Origin: an uncultured Sulfuricurvum sp.
Lineage (GTDB): Bacteria; Campylobacterota; Campylobacteria; Campylobacterales; Sulfurimonadaceae
Assembly: GCF_937936435.1 (NCBI RefSeq)
Contig: NZ_CALDDG010000028.1
Location: 1 to 10,177 of the forward strand
Length of the DNA stretch: 10,177 nt
Reading direction: 5' to 3'
The notes beneath the pieces are model-generated. The model had not been told where the DNA came from, did not search any database, and worked only from the letters and a program-made list of their open reading frames with translations. The position numbers and the translations under genes are program-made. Below, piece by piece: positions 1 through 6,029 of the stretch. Positions within the stretch are counted from its first letter, which is position 1; every line of letters begins with the position of its first letter.

Positions 1-366
1 GCGATGGATAACCTGCTCGCTAATGACGAAACGCTCATTATGCAGGGGTGCAATCGTTCTCTCAACGTCGATCCTGAACTCTTCACCAGCGCCTTGCAAA
101 ACCTGATCGACAATGCACTTCGCCATGCCACTGCATTGCCAATCCATATCCATTGTGATGAAAACCGTATCTGTATCCGAAATAGCGGAGAGCCGTTGAA
201 ACGACCGGTTGAAGAGGCGTTGCAAGCGTTTGTCACGGAAAAAGGGAACGGGGGATTGGGACTAGGGCTTTATATCGCCCAATCGGTATGCGATCTGCAC
301 CAGTTTAATCTGAATTATCGTTATGAGGAAGGAATACACTATTTTTGTATCAATTATTGCTTGTAA
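1..366 (+). CDS. Sensor histidine kinase, ArsS-like, C-terminal fragment
   Basis: The frame is open from the first base, so this is the last 121 codons of a longer gene. What remains is a HATPase_c domain, which binds ATP and phosphorylates the kinase's own histidine. The N box is NLIDNALRHA, the G1 region is reduced to IRNSGEPL (Asn in place of the usual first Asp) and the G2 glycine loop is GGLGLGLYIA. The NSGEPL form and the short C-terminus resemble Campylobacterota ArsS-family kinases, which are membrane sensors paired with OmpR-type regulators; that assignment is from memory of the family. Dimerisation domain, sensor domain and partner regulator would lie upstream of the window. The 3' end overlaps the convergent lipoprotein gene by 17 bases. 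Confidence 0.88.
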   Translation, partial: AMDNLLANDETLIMQGCNRSLNVDPELFTSALQNLIDNALRHATALPIHIHCDENRICIRNSGEPLKRPVEEALQAFVTEKGNGGLGLGLYIAQSVCDLHQFNLNYRYEEGIHYFCINYCL

Positions 367-784
367 TCAAATACATTCCATCCCACCCTACCAATTTCTG
401 CTGTGAATCAAAAAAGAATTTTAAAACTATAAGTTGAAAAAAGCCATATCGATAATAAACTGTAACCTTATGATTTTCATCACTACTGACACTAATATTA
501 TCTTGTTGCAATATTGCGATAACTTGATTTTTCTCTATTCCTTGTACAAAATAATGTGATAAAACCTTACTTACATCATAATAATTTATTGATTCTTTAT
601 CATTTTTTTCAGCTCTTAGAGCTACTATTTCCATAAGAATTTTTGATTTAATGTATGTATCTCCCCTTAACATACCATCACCTATAGATTTTACACCTGT
701 AACCAAACTACAACCACTAAGAAATCCTATACTAAATACAGACAATATTAATCCTGCATAGAAAAGCCATTTCTTTATCATCAT
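350..784 (-). CDS. Small A+T-rich lipoprotein, function unknown
   Basis: A 144-residue protein with a clear lipoprotein signal: basic MMIKK, a hydrophobic stretch at about 6-21, and the lipobox LSGC with Cys25 as the predicted lipidated residue. Ser at +2 suggests export to the outer membrane if Lol rules apply. The mature part has a helix-turn portion (KNQVIAILQQ) followed by alternating hydrophobic strands ending near FFFDSQQKLVGWDGMY. This pattern faintly recalls the BamE/SmpA fold, but I do not assign it. Its start codon overlaps the lgt stop as ATGA, implying translational coupling; there is no strong Shine-Dalgarno sequence. A second in-frame ATG follows at once. Base composition is strikingly lower in G+C than its neighbours (14 and 12 G/C in the 60-base blocks beginning at 421 and 541). 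That could mean recent acquisition or relaxed constraint. Confidence 0.8.
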   Translation of the reverse strand: MMIKKWLFYAGLILSVFSIGFLSGCSLVTGVKSIGDGMLRGDTYIKSKILMEIVALRAEKNDKESINYYDVSKVLSHYFVQGIEKNQVIAILQQDNISVSSDENHKVTVYYRYGFFQLIVLKFFFDSQQKLVGWDGMYLITSNN

Positions 785-1602
785 TTGTTCTTGCTAATAC
801 TTATCTTAAAATAACTCCATATTATGACCGCCAAAATCGCCATCGAAAAACTAAGTGCCATTCCCAGCGTCATCCAGTCCCCTACGATATAGCCGATCTG
901 AGCATCGGGAGCCCGATAAAACTCGACCAGTCCCCGTCCGATTCCGTATAAAAATCCGTACAGTAAAATCAGTTCCCCGTCAAACGCTTTTCGCTTACGG
1001 TACGCATAAATGATCGCAAAAACAATAATCCCCTCGACAAAAGCTTCATAGAGCTGCGAAGGATGACGGAGGGTATCATAAACGTAAATTCCCCACGGCA
1101 CATCGGTAACGCGTCCTACAAGCTCCTGATTCAGAAAGTTGCCGATTCGGCCGAACACATATCCCAGCGGTACCGAAACGGCCACCAAATCCATCAATAC
1201 GCCGAACGATATCCCATGTCTTCGGTGGTATAGATACGAACCGATCAAAAAACCGATAATCGCCCCGTGAAAGCTCATTCCCCGAATACCGACAAACTGT
1301 CCGTCGATAAAAGGGTTAAATATCTGCCACGGATGACTCAAATAATACGATGTATGGGTATCGTAAAAAAGGATATATCCCAAGCGCGCACCGAGGATAA
1401 CCCCGATCTCGGCATAAATAAAATAATCGTCCAATTGCTCTTTCGTAATGGCGATTTTGTCTTTTTTGACAATCCATTTTGCCATCGCTAATGCAGATAG
1501 AAGGGCCAGGACATACATCAATCCGTACCAGTGCACGGGAATCGGCCCCAGATTGACTGCTACGGGATTGAAATGCTCATAAATATGGTTCCAGAACTCC
1601 AT
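781..1602 (-). CDS. lgt: Prolipoprotein diacylglyceryl transferase
   Basis: Lgt moves diacylglycerol from phosphatidylglycerol to the lipobox cysteine of prolipoproteins, the first step of lipoprotein maturation in the inner membrane. The 273-residue product has about seven membrane segments and the family landmarks: HWYG at 24-27, SFHG with His112, the Lgt signature GRIGNFLNQE at 151-160 with Arg152, HPSQLYE at 180-186, and GRGLVEFYRAPD at 222-233. I start at ATG 1602, five bases after an AAAGGG ribosome binding site (1608-1613), rather than at the TTG one codon upstream. It lies 12 bases after the DsrE-like gene and overlaps the following lipoprotein gene by four bases (ATGA). Length and motifs are typical, so the assignment is firm. 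Confidence 0.97.
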   Translation of the reverse strand: MEFWNHIYEHFNPVAVNLGPIPVHWYGLMYVLALLSALAMAKWIVKKDKIAITKEQLDDYFIYAEIGVILGARLGYILFYDTHTSYYLSHPWQIFNPFIDGQFVGIRGMSFHGAIIGFLIGSYLYHRRHGISFGVLMDLVAVSVPLGYVFGRIGNFLNQELVGRVTDVPWGIYVYDTLRHPSQLYEAFVEGIIVFAIIYAYRKRKAFDGELILLYGFLYGIGRGLVEFYRAPDAQIGYIVGDWMTLGMALSFSMAILAVIIWSYFKISISKNK

Positions 1603-1614
1603 CAAAACCCTTTC

Positions 1615-1950
1615 TTAAAACGTGACGACTTTCCAATCGCTTTTCAGCGCCTGCGTCAGAAGCTCACCGGTATGGACAGGCTCAATCCCCATCGCACGCA
1701 ATTGTTCTGTCACACCGTAATCCTCACTGCATACGACACATACCGAAGCCTTTACACCGCTATCGATCACTTTGGCAACCATTTCTTGCAGTTCGGTATT
1801 TTCAGCAAGAAGTTTCGCCGAAGGACCCCATACCATCAGATGAGCTTCGTCCCAGTATCCGCGAGGCAATATCACACTCCCGTATAGCAGTACGAGCTTT
1901 TTCGCGACTTCGATCTCTCCACTGCTCCACACAATGAGAAGTTTATCCAT
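1615..1950 (-). CDS. DsrE-family small protein
   Basis: A 111-residue soluble protein with a DsrE/YchN-like layout: an N-terminal strand (KLLIVWSSG), a helix, a second strand (AHLMVWGP), then a long helix leading into VKASVCVVCSEDYG with Cys71 and Cys74. The region ends with GVTEQLRAMGIEPV. DsrE-family proteins relay persulfide sulfur on a cysteine in this same region, although many single-copy members have no known role. The two cysteines form a CxxC pair, so persulfide or disulfide chemistry is possible. No DsrF or DsrH partner is next to it. The start overlaps the HugZ-like gene by eight bases and has an AAAAGGGG ribosome binding site seven bases upstream. Family assignment is good; the substrate is unknown. 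Confidence 0.82.
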   Translation of the reverse strand: MDKLLIVWSSGEIEVAKKLVLLYGSVILPRGYWDEAHLMVWGPSAKLLAENTELQEMVAKVIDSGVKASVCVVCSEDYGVTEQLRAMGIEPVHTGELLTQALKSDWKVVTF

Positions 1951-2440
1951 GAGTGTGCCCCTTTTGGTGCTGCCCCATAATCTGTTTTAGCACTTCTAAA
2001 TTTTCATCCAAACGGTACGCCTTGCCGAATCCCATAACTACGCTGCCGCTTTTGGGGGAGAGCTTAAAGAGGTGAAAATCCCCCATTTGGGTCAAAGAAG
2101 TGACAAGTTCCTGATCAAAATGGGCAATGAAGCGCTCAACGACCGCTGTATACGCTTCATCCACACGATCGATCTCCGATGCTGTTGCCTCGATTGTCAC
2201 CCGTTTTCGTGCAAAGGGCTGAACACACTGTGACTCATCTTCGGCAAAGAGGAGTGACACGTTCGGATTTTCTAAAAGATTTCGCCCGTGTTGAGCAACA
2301 GTACTGATGAGAATATAAAAATCATTTCCGAAGCGGACATAAGGAGCCGTACTGGCATGAGGTGCACCCTCAGGAGTCATTGAAGCCATAATAAGGGTTT
2401 GGAATATTTCTAAAAACGATTCGACTTCCATTGTTGTCAT
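1943..2440 (-). CDS. HugZ-like / pyridoxamine oxidase-type split-barrel protein
   Basis: A 165-residue cytoplasmic protein of the FMN-binding split-barrel superfamily. Recognisable blocks are MASMTPEGAPHASTAPYV (19-36), a strand FYILIS, HGRNLLENPNVSLLFAED (51-68, typical for this superfamily), and GDFHLFKLSPKSGSVVMGFGKAY (120-142). The last block resembles HugZ heme oxygenases of Helicobacter and Campylobacter. The C-terminus is His-rich (GQHQKGHTHG); in H. pylori HugZ a C-terminal loop histidine ligates heme iron, so heme binding here is plausible. It is shorter than HugZ (about 250 residues), lacking the N-terminal part, so it could instead be an ordinary flavin reductase-like member. It starts on an ATGA overlap with the Fe-S gene, favouring ATG 2440 over the in-frame ATG at 2431. 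Its place after hemN and an Fe-S protein supports a heme-related role. Confidence 0.82.
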   Translation of the reverse strand: MTTMEVESFLEIFQTLIMASMTPEGAPHASTAPYVRFGNDFYILISTVAQHGRNLLENPNVSLLFAEDESQCVQPFARKRVTIEATASEIDRVDEAYTAVVERFIAHFDQELVTSLTQMGDFHLFKLSPKSGSVVMGFGKAYRLDENLEVLKQIMGQHQKGHTHG

Positions 2441-3714
2441 TTTCGCAGTGCCTCGGCGATCAATTCGATCGGATTTTTAAAAACGACATCGAGTTCGGCT
2501 TCGTTCATCGCATTGTTAATCTGCATTCGGCATGCACTGCATTCGGCCGTAACCACCTGCGCCCCCGATTTGGCGATCATCGCCGCTTTCGGTTTCCCTG
2601 CAGCCTGAGCAAAATGGAAATTCTCCGTCTGCATCGTGACACCGCCGAAACCGCAGCAAGCGTTCGGATCGCTCATCTCGGTGATTGTGTAGTTTTGAGT
2701 GATCAGGCGACGCGGTTCCTGATAAACCCCCTGCATCTTACGGGCATGGCACGGATCGTGATAGGTGACGACAAGATCGCTCCGCCCTTTAGATGCCAAC
2801 AGCTCTTTAAGCTCCGTACGCTGTTCGAGCCACTCGGTAGCCATGAAGATTCTGTTTTTGAGTCTTTTGGCCCGTTCCAGCCATTCAGGCTGATCATGGA
2901 AAAAGTGCTCGTAGTCGATTTTGATCATTGCACTGCAGGTCGCTTCGGGGATAATAATCGCTTCGACCTCATCGATGAAACTCTCGAAATATTCTATGTT
3001 CTTTTTGGCATTGTGATCGACCGTGGCGAAATCTCCCGTAAAATAGGCCGGAGCCCCGCAGCATAGCTGTTTTTTTGGGATGAAAGCATCGATCTCCAAC
3101 GCTTCGAGAATCTCCAAAAGCCCTTTACCGATCTCGGTATAGTTGTAATTTCCCAAACATCCGATAAAAATCGCTACACGTCGTTTCCCGCCATTGGGGA
3201 TATTTTCGGGATAACTGTTCATGAAAGAGCGTTTTCCCATCGACGGCAGCAAGCGGTCTTTTTTAATGATCGGAAGGTTAAAGCGCGGCTGCATTGAGTT
3301 GATCTCGGCTTTGATCTTAAAGCCGCACGTTTGGAACACGTATCCCAGTTTAAAGAGGGTATCCATTAAAAAGCGGTGGCGCAGAAGGAAGAAAAATCCC
3401 CGTTTAAACCATGCGATACCATACTTGTCGGCAATATCGGCACGCACCTGCTCTATCACCATATCGGTCGGAAGCGCTTTCGGACAGACATCGGTGCAGT
3501 TGGTACATAAAAAACAGCTCTCGAAAATCGCTTTCGCATTTTTATCCAGTTCCAAATGCCCGCGCTGGTACGCACCCAATAGATCGATAAATCCGCGCGG
3601 CGAGGTGACTTCATCCGCATTGACGTTATGGATGGTACAGACGGGGATACATTTCCCGCATTTGATACAGGCGTCTGAGGTCTCGGTAAAATGGAACAAT
3701 GCTCTTTCTCCCAT
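2437..3714 (-). CDS. Fe-S oxidoreductase subunit, GlpC-like, with two CCG domains
   Basis: A 425-residue soluble electron-transfer protein. The N-terminus carries two 4Fe-4S ferredoxin motifs: Cys16/19/22/26 (CIKCGKCIPVC) and Cys67/70/73/77 followed by Pro. Two CCG domains follow: Cys186, CCG at 218-220 and Cys260; then Cys322, CCG at 353-355 and the CSAC pair 392/395. This layout is shared by GlpC, GlcF, LutA and the HdrB/D family. There, CCG domains hold a non-cubane Fe-S cluster or serve as the electron-accepting subunit of a flavin dehydrogenase. No such dehydrogenase is next to it. Instead it sits five bases after hemN, an arrangement also known in H. pylori (HP0665/HP0666), so it may serve heme synthesis, for example as an electron carrier. 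That role is inference. The start has only a weak ribosome binding site, consistent with coupling to hemN. Confidence 0.9.
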   Translation of the reverse strand: MGERALFHFTETSDACIKCGKCIPVCTIHNVNADEVTSPRGFIDLLGAYQRGHLELDKNAKAIFESCFLCTNCTDVCPKALPTDMVIEQVRADIADKYGIAWFKRGFFFLLRHRFLMDTLFKLGYVFQTCGFKIKAEINSMQPRFNLPIIKKDRLLPSMGKRSFMNSYPENIPNGGKRRVAIFIGCLGNYNYTEIGKGLLEILEALEIDAFIPKKQLCCGAPAYFTGDFATVDHNAKKNIEYFESFIDEVEAIIIPEATCSAMIKIDYEHFFHDQPEWLERAKRLKNRIFMATEWLEQRTELKELLASKGRSDLVVTYHDPCHARKMQGVYQEPRRLITQNYTITEMSDPNACCGFGGVTMQTENFHFAQAAGKPKAAMIAKSGAQVVTAECSACRMQINNAMNEAELDVVFKNPIELIAEALRK

Positions 3715-3719
3715 GGTAT

Positions 3720-5096
3720 TTATACTGTCTTGCTAAAAGCTTTGTCGGATAACGCGTGCCGTTTCATATACGCATCAAACGGCATCGCAATATTCCGGAT
3801 CAGAAGGGTCCCCGTCGGAGAGCACTCGATCGATGTCGGAGTGATTTTCAGCAGTTCGTCCTCTTCAAAAGGTTTCAACGCTTCCAGTGCATCGGCAAAA
3901 TACTCCCCGAAATTGACGCCGTATAAGCGCTCAAATCGCGGTATATCGAGTTTAAAATTGCTCATCAGTTCCATGATGACGTATTGGCGGATTCGGTCGT
4001 CTTCATTCAGTGCCACACCCCGCTCATACGGTAGTTTTCCCGCATCGATCGCCGCTTCATACGCATCCATCTCTTTGAAGTTTTGTGCGTAGTAGTCGGC
4101 TCCTTCACCGATACTGGTCAATCCGATACCGATCAGATCCGCCCCTCCCTTGGTCGTATATCCCTGGAAGTTACGGTGCAGTTCTCCTTTGTCGATTGCT
4201 TTGAAAAGCTCGTCCTCGGGTTTGGCAAAATGGTCCATTCCGATCATCCGATATCCCTGTGCCGACATATAATCGACCGTATAGCGCATGATCGCAAGCT
4301 TCTCGGCAGGCAAAGGCAACGTCGTTTCATCGATTTTTCGCATCGTTTTCTTCAACCACGGTACGTGAGCGTAGTTGAATACGGCAAAACGGTCGGGATT
4401 TAGCGAAATCGATTGTTCCAGTGTCTTTTTGAAGGTTTCCAAGCTTTGGTACGGAAGACCGTAAATCAAGTCTACGTTGACGCTGACCATATTGTATTTG
4501 CGTGCAAGTTCCATCGCCGCCTTGGTAATATCGTACGGCTGTACACGGTGCACTGCGACCTGTACTTTTTCGTCAAAATCCTGAATCCCGAAACTGACTC
4601 GGTTGAATCCCGCTTCGCTCATCACTTTCATCTGCTCTTCATTAATATGGCGCGGATCGATTTCGCAGCTGATTTCGGCATCCGGTGCAAAGTTTTTAAA
4701 ATAACTTTTGATGGTACTGATGATCCGATGAAGCTGCTCGGCATTGAAAAATGTGGGCGTTCCCCCTCCGAAGTGGAGCTGAATCACCGGACGGTTGACA
4801 TCGATATGTTGCGCCAAAATAGCCAGTTCCCGCAGCAGGTAATCGATATAGCGCTCTTTTTTGTCCTCTTTAGAGGTAAAAACGACGTTACAGCCGCAAA
4901 AGTAACAGGCGTTTTTGCAAAACGGCAGGTGGAAGTAGAGTGACAGCATCCGGGCGGGATCTTGGGCATGCAATTTTGCGAGATACCCGTCATAATCGAA
5001 AGTATCGGAGAACTCAAGCGCCGTCGGATAACTGGTATAACGGGGTCCCGGCTTGGAATATTTGGTAAATTTATCAAAATCAAGCATTGTGGCCAT
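3720..5096 (-). CDS. hemN: Oxygen-independent coproporphyrinogen III oxidase
   Basis: A radical-SAM enzyme that oxidatively decarboxylates two propionates of coproporphyrinogen III to make protoporphyrinogen IX without oxygen. The 458 residues match the length of true HemN (E. coli has 457). The cluster motif is CxxxCxxCxC at Cys60/64/67/69 (CKNACYFCGC), preceded by SLYFHLPF with Tyr54, and followed by the SAM-binding GGGTPTF at 110-116. Further conserved blocks are EIDPRHI, GFNRVSFGIQDF, VNVDLIYGLPYQ and the C-terminal HemN domain with GIGLTSIG. The CxC after the second spacing and the full C-terminal domain favour HemN over the heme chaperone HemW. It is the first gene of the minus-strand run and probably heads the operon. 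ATG 5096 is used here; another in-frame ATG at 5087 is possible because neither has a strong ribosome binding site. Confidence 0.96.
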   Translation of the reverse strand: MATMLDFDKFTKYSKPGPRYTSYPTALEFSDTFDYDGYLAKLHAQDPARMLSLYFHLPFCKNACYFCGCNVVFTSKEDKKERYIDYLLRELAILAQHIDVNRPVIQLHFGGGTPTFFNAEQLHRIISTIKSYFKNFAPDAEISCEIDPRHINEEQMKVMSEAGFNRVSFGIQDFDEKVQVAVHRVQPYDITKAAMELARKYNMVSVNVDLIYGLPYQSLETFKKTLEQSISLNPDRFAVFNYAHVPWLKKTMRKIDETTLPLPAEKLAIMRYTVDYMSAQGYRMIGMDHFAKPEDELFKAIDKGELHRNFQGYTTKGGADLIGIGLTSIGEGADYYAQNFKEMDAYEAAIDAGKLPYERGVALNEDDRIRQYVIMELMSNFKLDIPRFERLYGVNFGEYFADALEALKPFEEDELLKITPTSIECSPTGTLLIRNIAMPFDAYMKRHALSDKAFSKTV

Positions 5097-5279
5097 CCCG
5101 TTGCGTATAGAATATTCGCGATTATGCCCCGTTTGGGTTGAATAACGGATAAAAAAGAGAGATTATCCTAAATTCACTCTGTAAAACACATATTTTAAGC
5201 AGTGCAACGTTGAGTTTAAATCGTAAGTGTGATAAAATATCCTTATATTACTACCACATTATCACGTTAAAGAGGATTC
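5097..5279. promoter_or_regulatory. Divergent intergenic region, hemN / response regulator
   Basis: The 183 bases between two divergently transcribed genes contain no ORF that I can support. The right half has a good promoter for the regulator (given separately). On the hemN side I see only -10-like hexamers (GATAAT and CATAAT read on the minus strand) with no matching -35 box, which is not unusual for Campylobacterota promoters. Two inverted pairs of a common half-site occur: GGATAA 5147-5152 with TTATCC 5163-5168, and GTGATAA 5229-5235 with TTATCAC 5259-5265. The second pair flanks the regulator's transcription start and the first lies in the likely hemN leader or promoter. They may be operators, but this is not proven. 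Confidence 0.55.
5210..5238 (+). promoter_or_regulatory. Sigma-70-type promoter of the response regulator
   Basis: TTGAGT at 5210-5215 and TAAAAT at 5233-5238 are separated by 17 bases, close to the consensus in both boxes and spacing. The expected start is near 5245, leaving a leader of about 35 bases. The ribosome binding site AGAGGA (5271-5276) lies just before the ATG at 5280. Confidence 0.65.
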
Positions 5280-6029
5280 ATGAGTGCTATCAAAGTACTT
5301 GTCGTCGAAGATGACGAAGTAACCGCAATGAATTTGAAAATGTCCTTGGAGAAACAAGGGTATGATGTCGTTTCCATTGCCGACAACGCCGTTACGGCAC
5401 GCAACAAAATCAAAATCTACAATCCGGACATCGCACTGATCGACATCGGTCTGCAAAAGACGATGGACGGTATCGAATTGGCTCAGTTTATCCGGGATAA
5501 AAATCCCCTCCCTTTTATCTATCTGACAGCCCATTCCGACAACGATATGCTCTCAAAAGCGAAAAAAACCGAACCTTACGGCTATATCGTAAAACCGTTC
5601 GATCCTATCAATCTCCATACGACCATTCAAATGGCACTTTACCGCTTCAAAGAGGAGAAAAAACGCAACTCCAATATCGACGAACTCAAATCCGACCGCG
5701 AAGAGCTGGAAAAACTGGTCTACGCCAAAAAGCTTTCCGACAAACCGATCGTCGAATTCGGCAACGGCTACCGCCACGATACCGGCTTGGGAGAGACGTT
5801 TTACAACAATCAGAAAATCAAACTGACCAAAAAAGAGAACGCCTTTATCCGTCTGCTGGTTGCACAGCTGGGGAGCGTCGTCGACTTTGAACAAGCGATC
5901 AACTACGTCTGGGAAACCAAAGGTGCGACAGATAACAGCGTCCGGACTCTGGTTTGGAGACTGCGTAACAAACTCCCTACCGATGTCATCAAAAACGCTT
6001 CGGGCGTCGGTTATTACTTAGAAGAGTAA
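5280..6029 (+). CDS. Response regulator, REC + winged helix
   Basis: A 249-residue transcription factor. The receiver domain spans about 4-120 with acidic pocket Glu10/Asp11/Asp12, phospho-acceptor Asp55 (IALIDIGL), Thr83 and Lys105 (VKPFDP). The DIGLQKTMDGIELA form after the Asp is the variant seen in receivers of PAS/phytochrome-type systems, not in PhoB/OmpR proteins. A charged helical linker (about 122-150) follows and could be a coiled coil. The C-terminal 158-248 is an OmpR/PhoB-type winged helix: LTKKENAFIRLLV, the recognition-helix region DNSVRTLVWRLRNKL and the wing GVGYYLE. It therefore probably binds DNA as a phosphorylation-dependent dimer. The gene has its own promoter and overlaps the convergent hybrid kinase gene by 16 bases. 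That kinase is the likely partner; the regulon is unknown. Confidence 0.93.
   Translation: MSAIKVLVVEDDEVTAMNLKMSLEKQGYDVVSIADNAVTARNKIKIYNPDIALIDIGLQKTMDGIELAQFIRDKNPLPFIYLTAHSDNDMLSKAKKTEPYGYIVKPFDPINLHTTIQMALYRFKEEKKRNSNIDELKSDREELEKLVYAKKLSDKPIVEFGNGYRHDTGLGETFYNNQKIKLTKKENAFIRLLVAQLGSVVDFEQAINYVWETKGATDNSVRTLVWRLRNKLPTDVIKNASGVGYYLEE

Noticed and set aside
1603..1605. TTG as lgt start
   Set aside because: The ATG directly after it is spaced better from AAAGGG and is the more usual start codon.
2431..3066. Long plus-strand ORF of 211 codons
   Set aside because: It lies antisense to the Fe-S CCG protein, whose eight ferredoxin cysteines and CCG motifs are unmistakable; the plus-strand product has no recognisable domain.
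4413..4943. Plus-strand ORF of 176 codons
   Set aside because: Antisense shadow of hemN, with no motif or ribosome site of its own.
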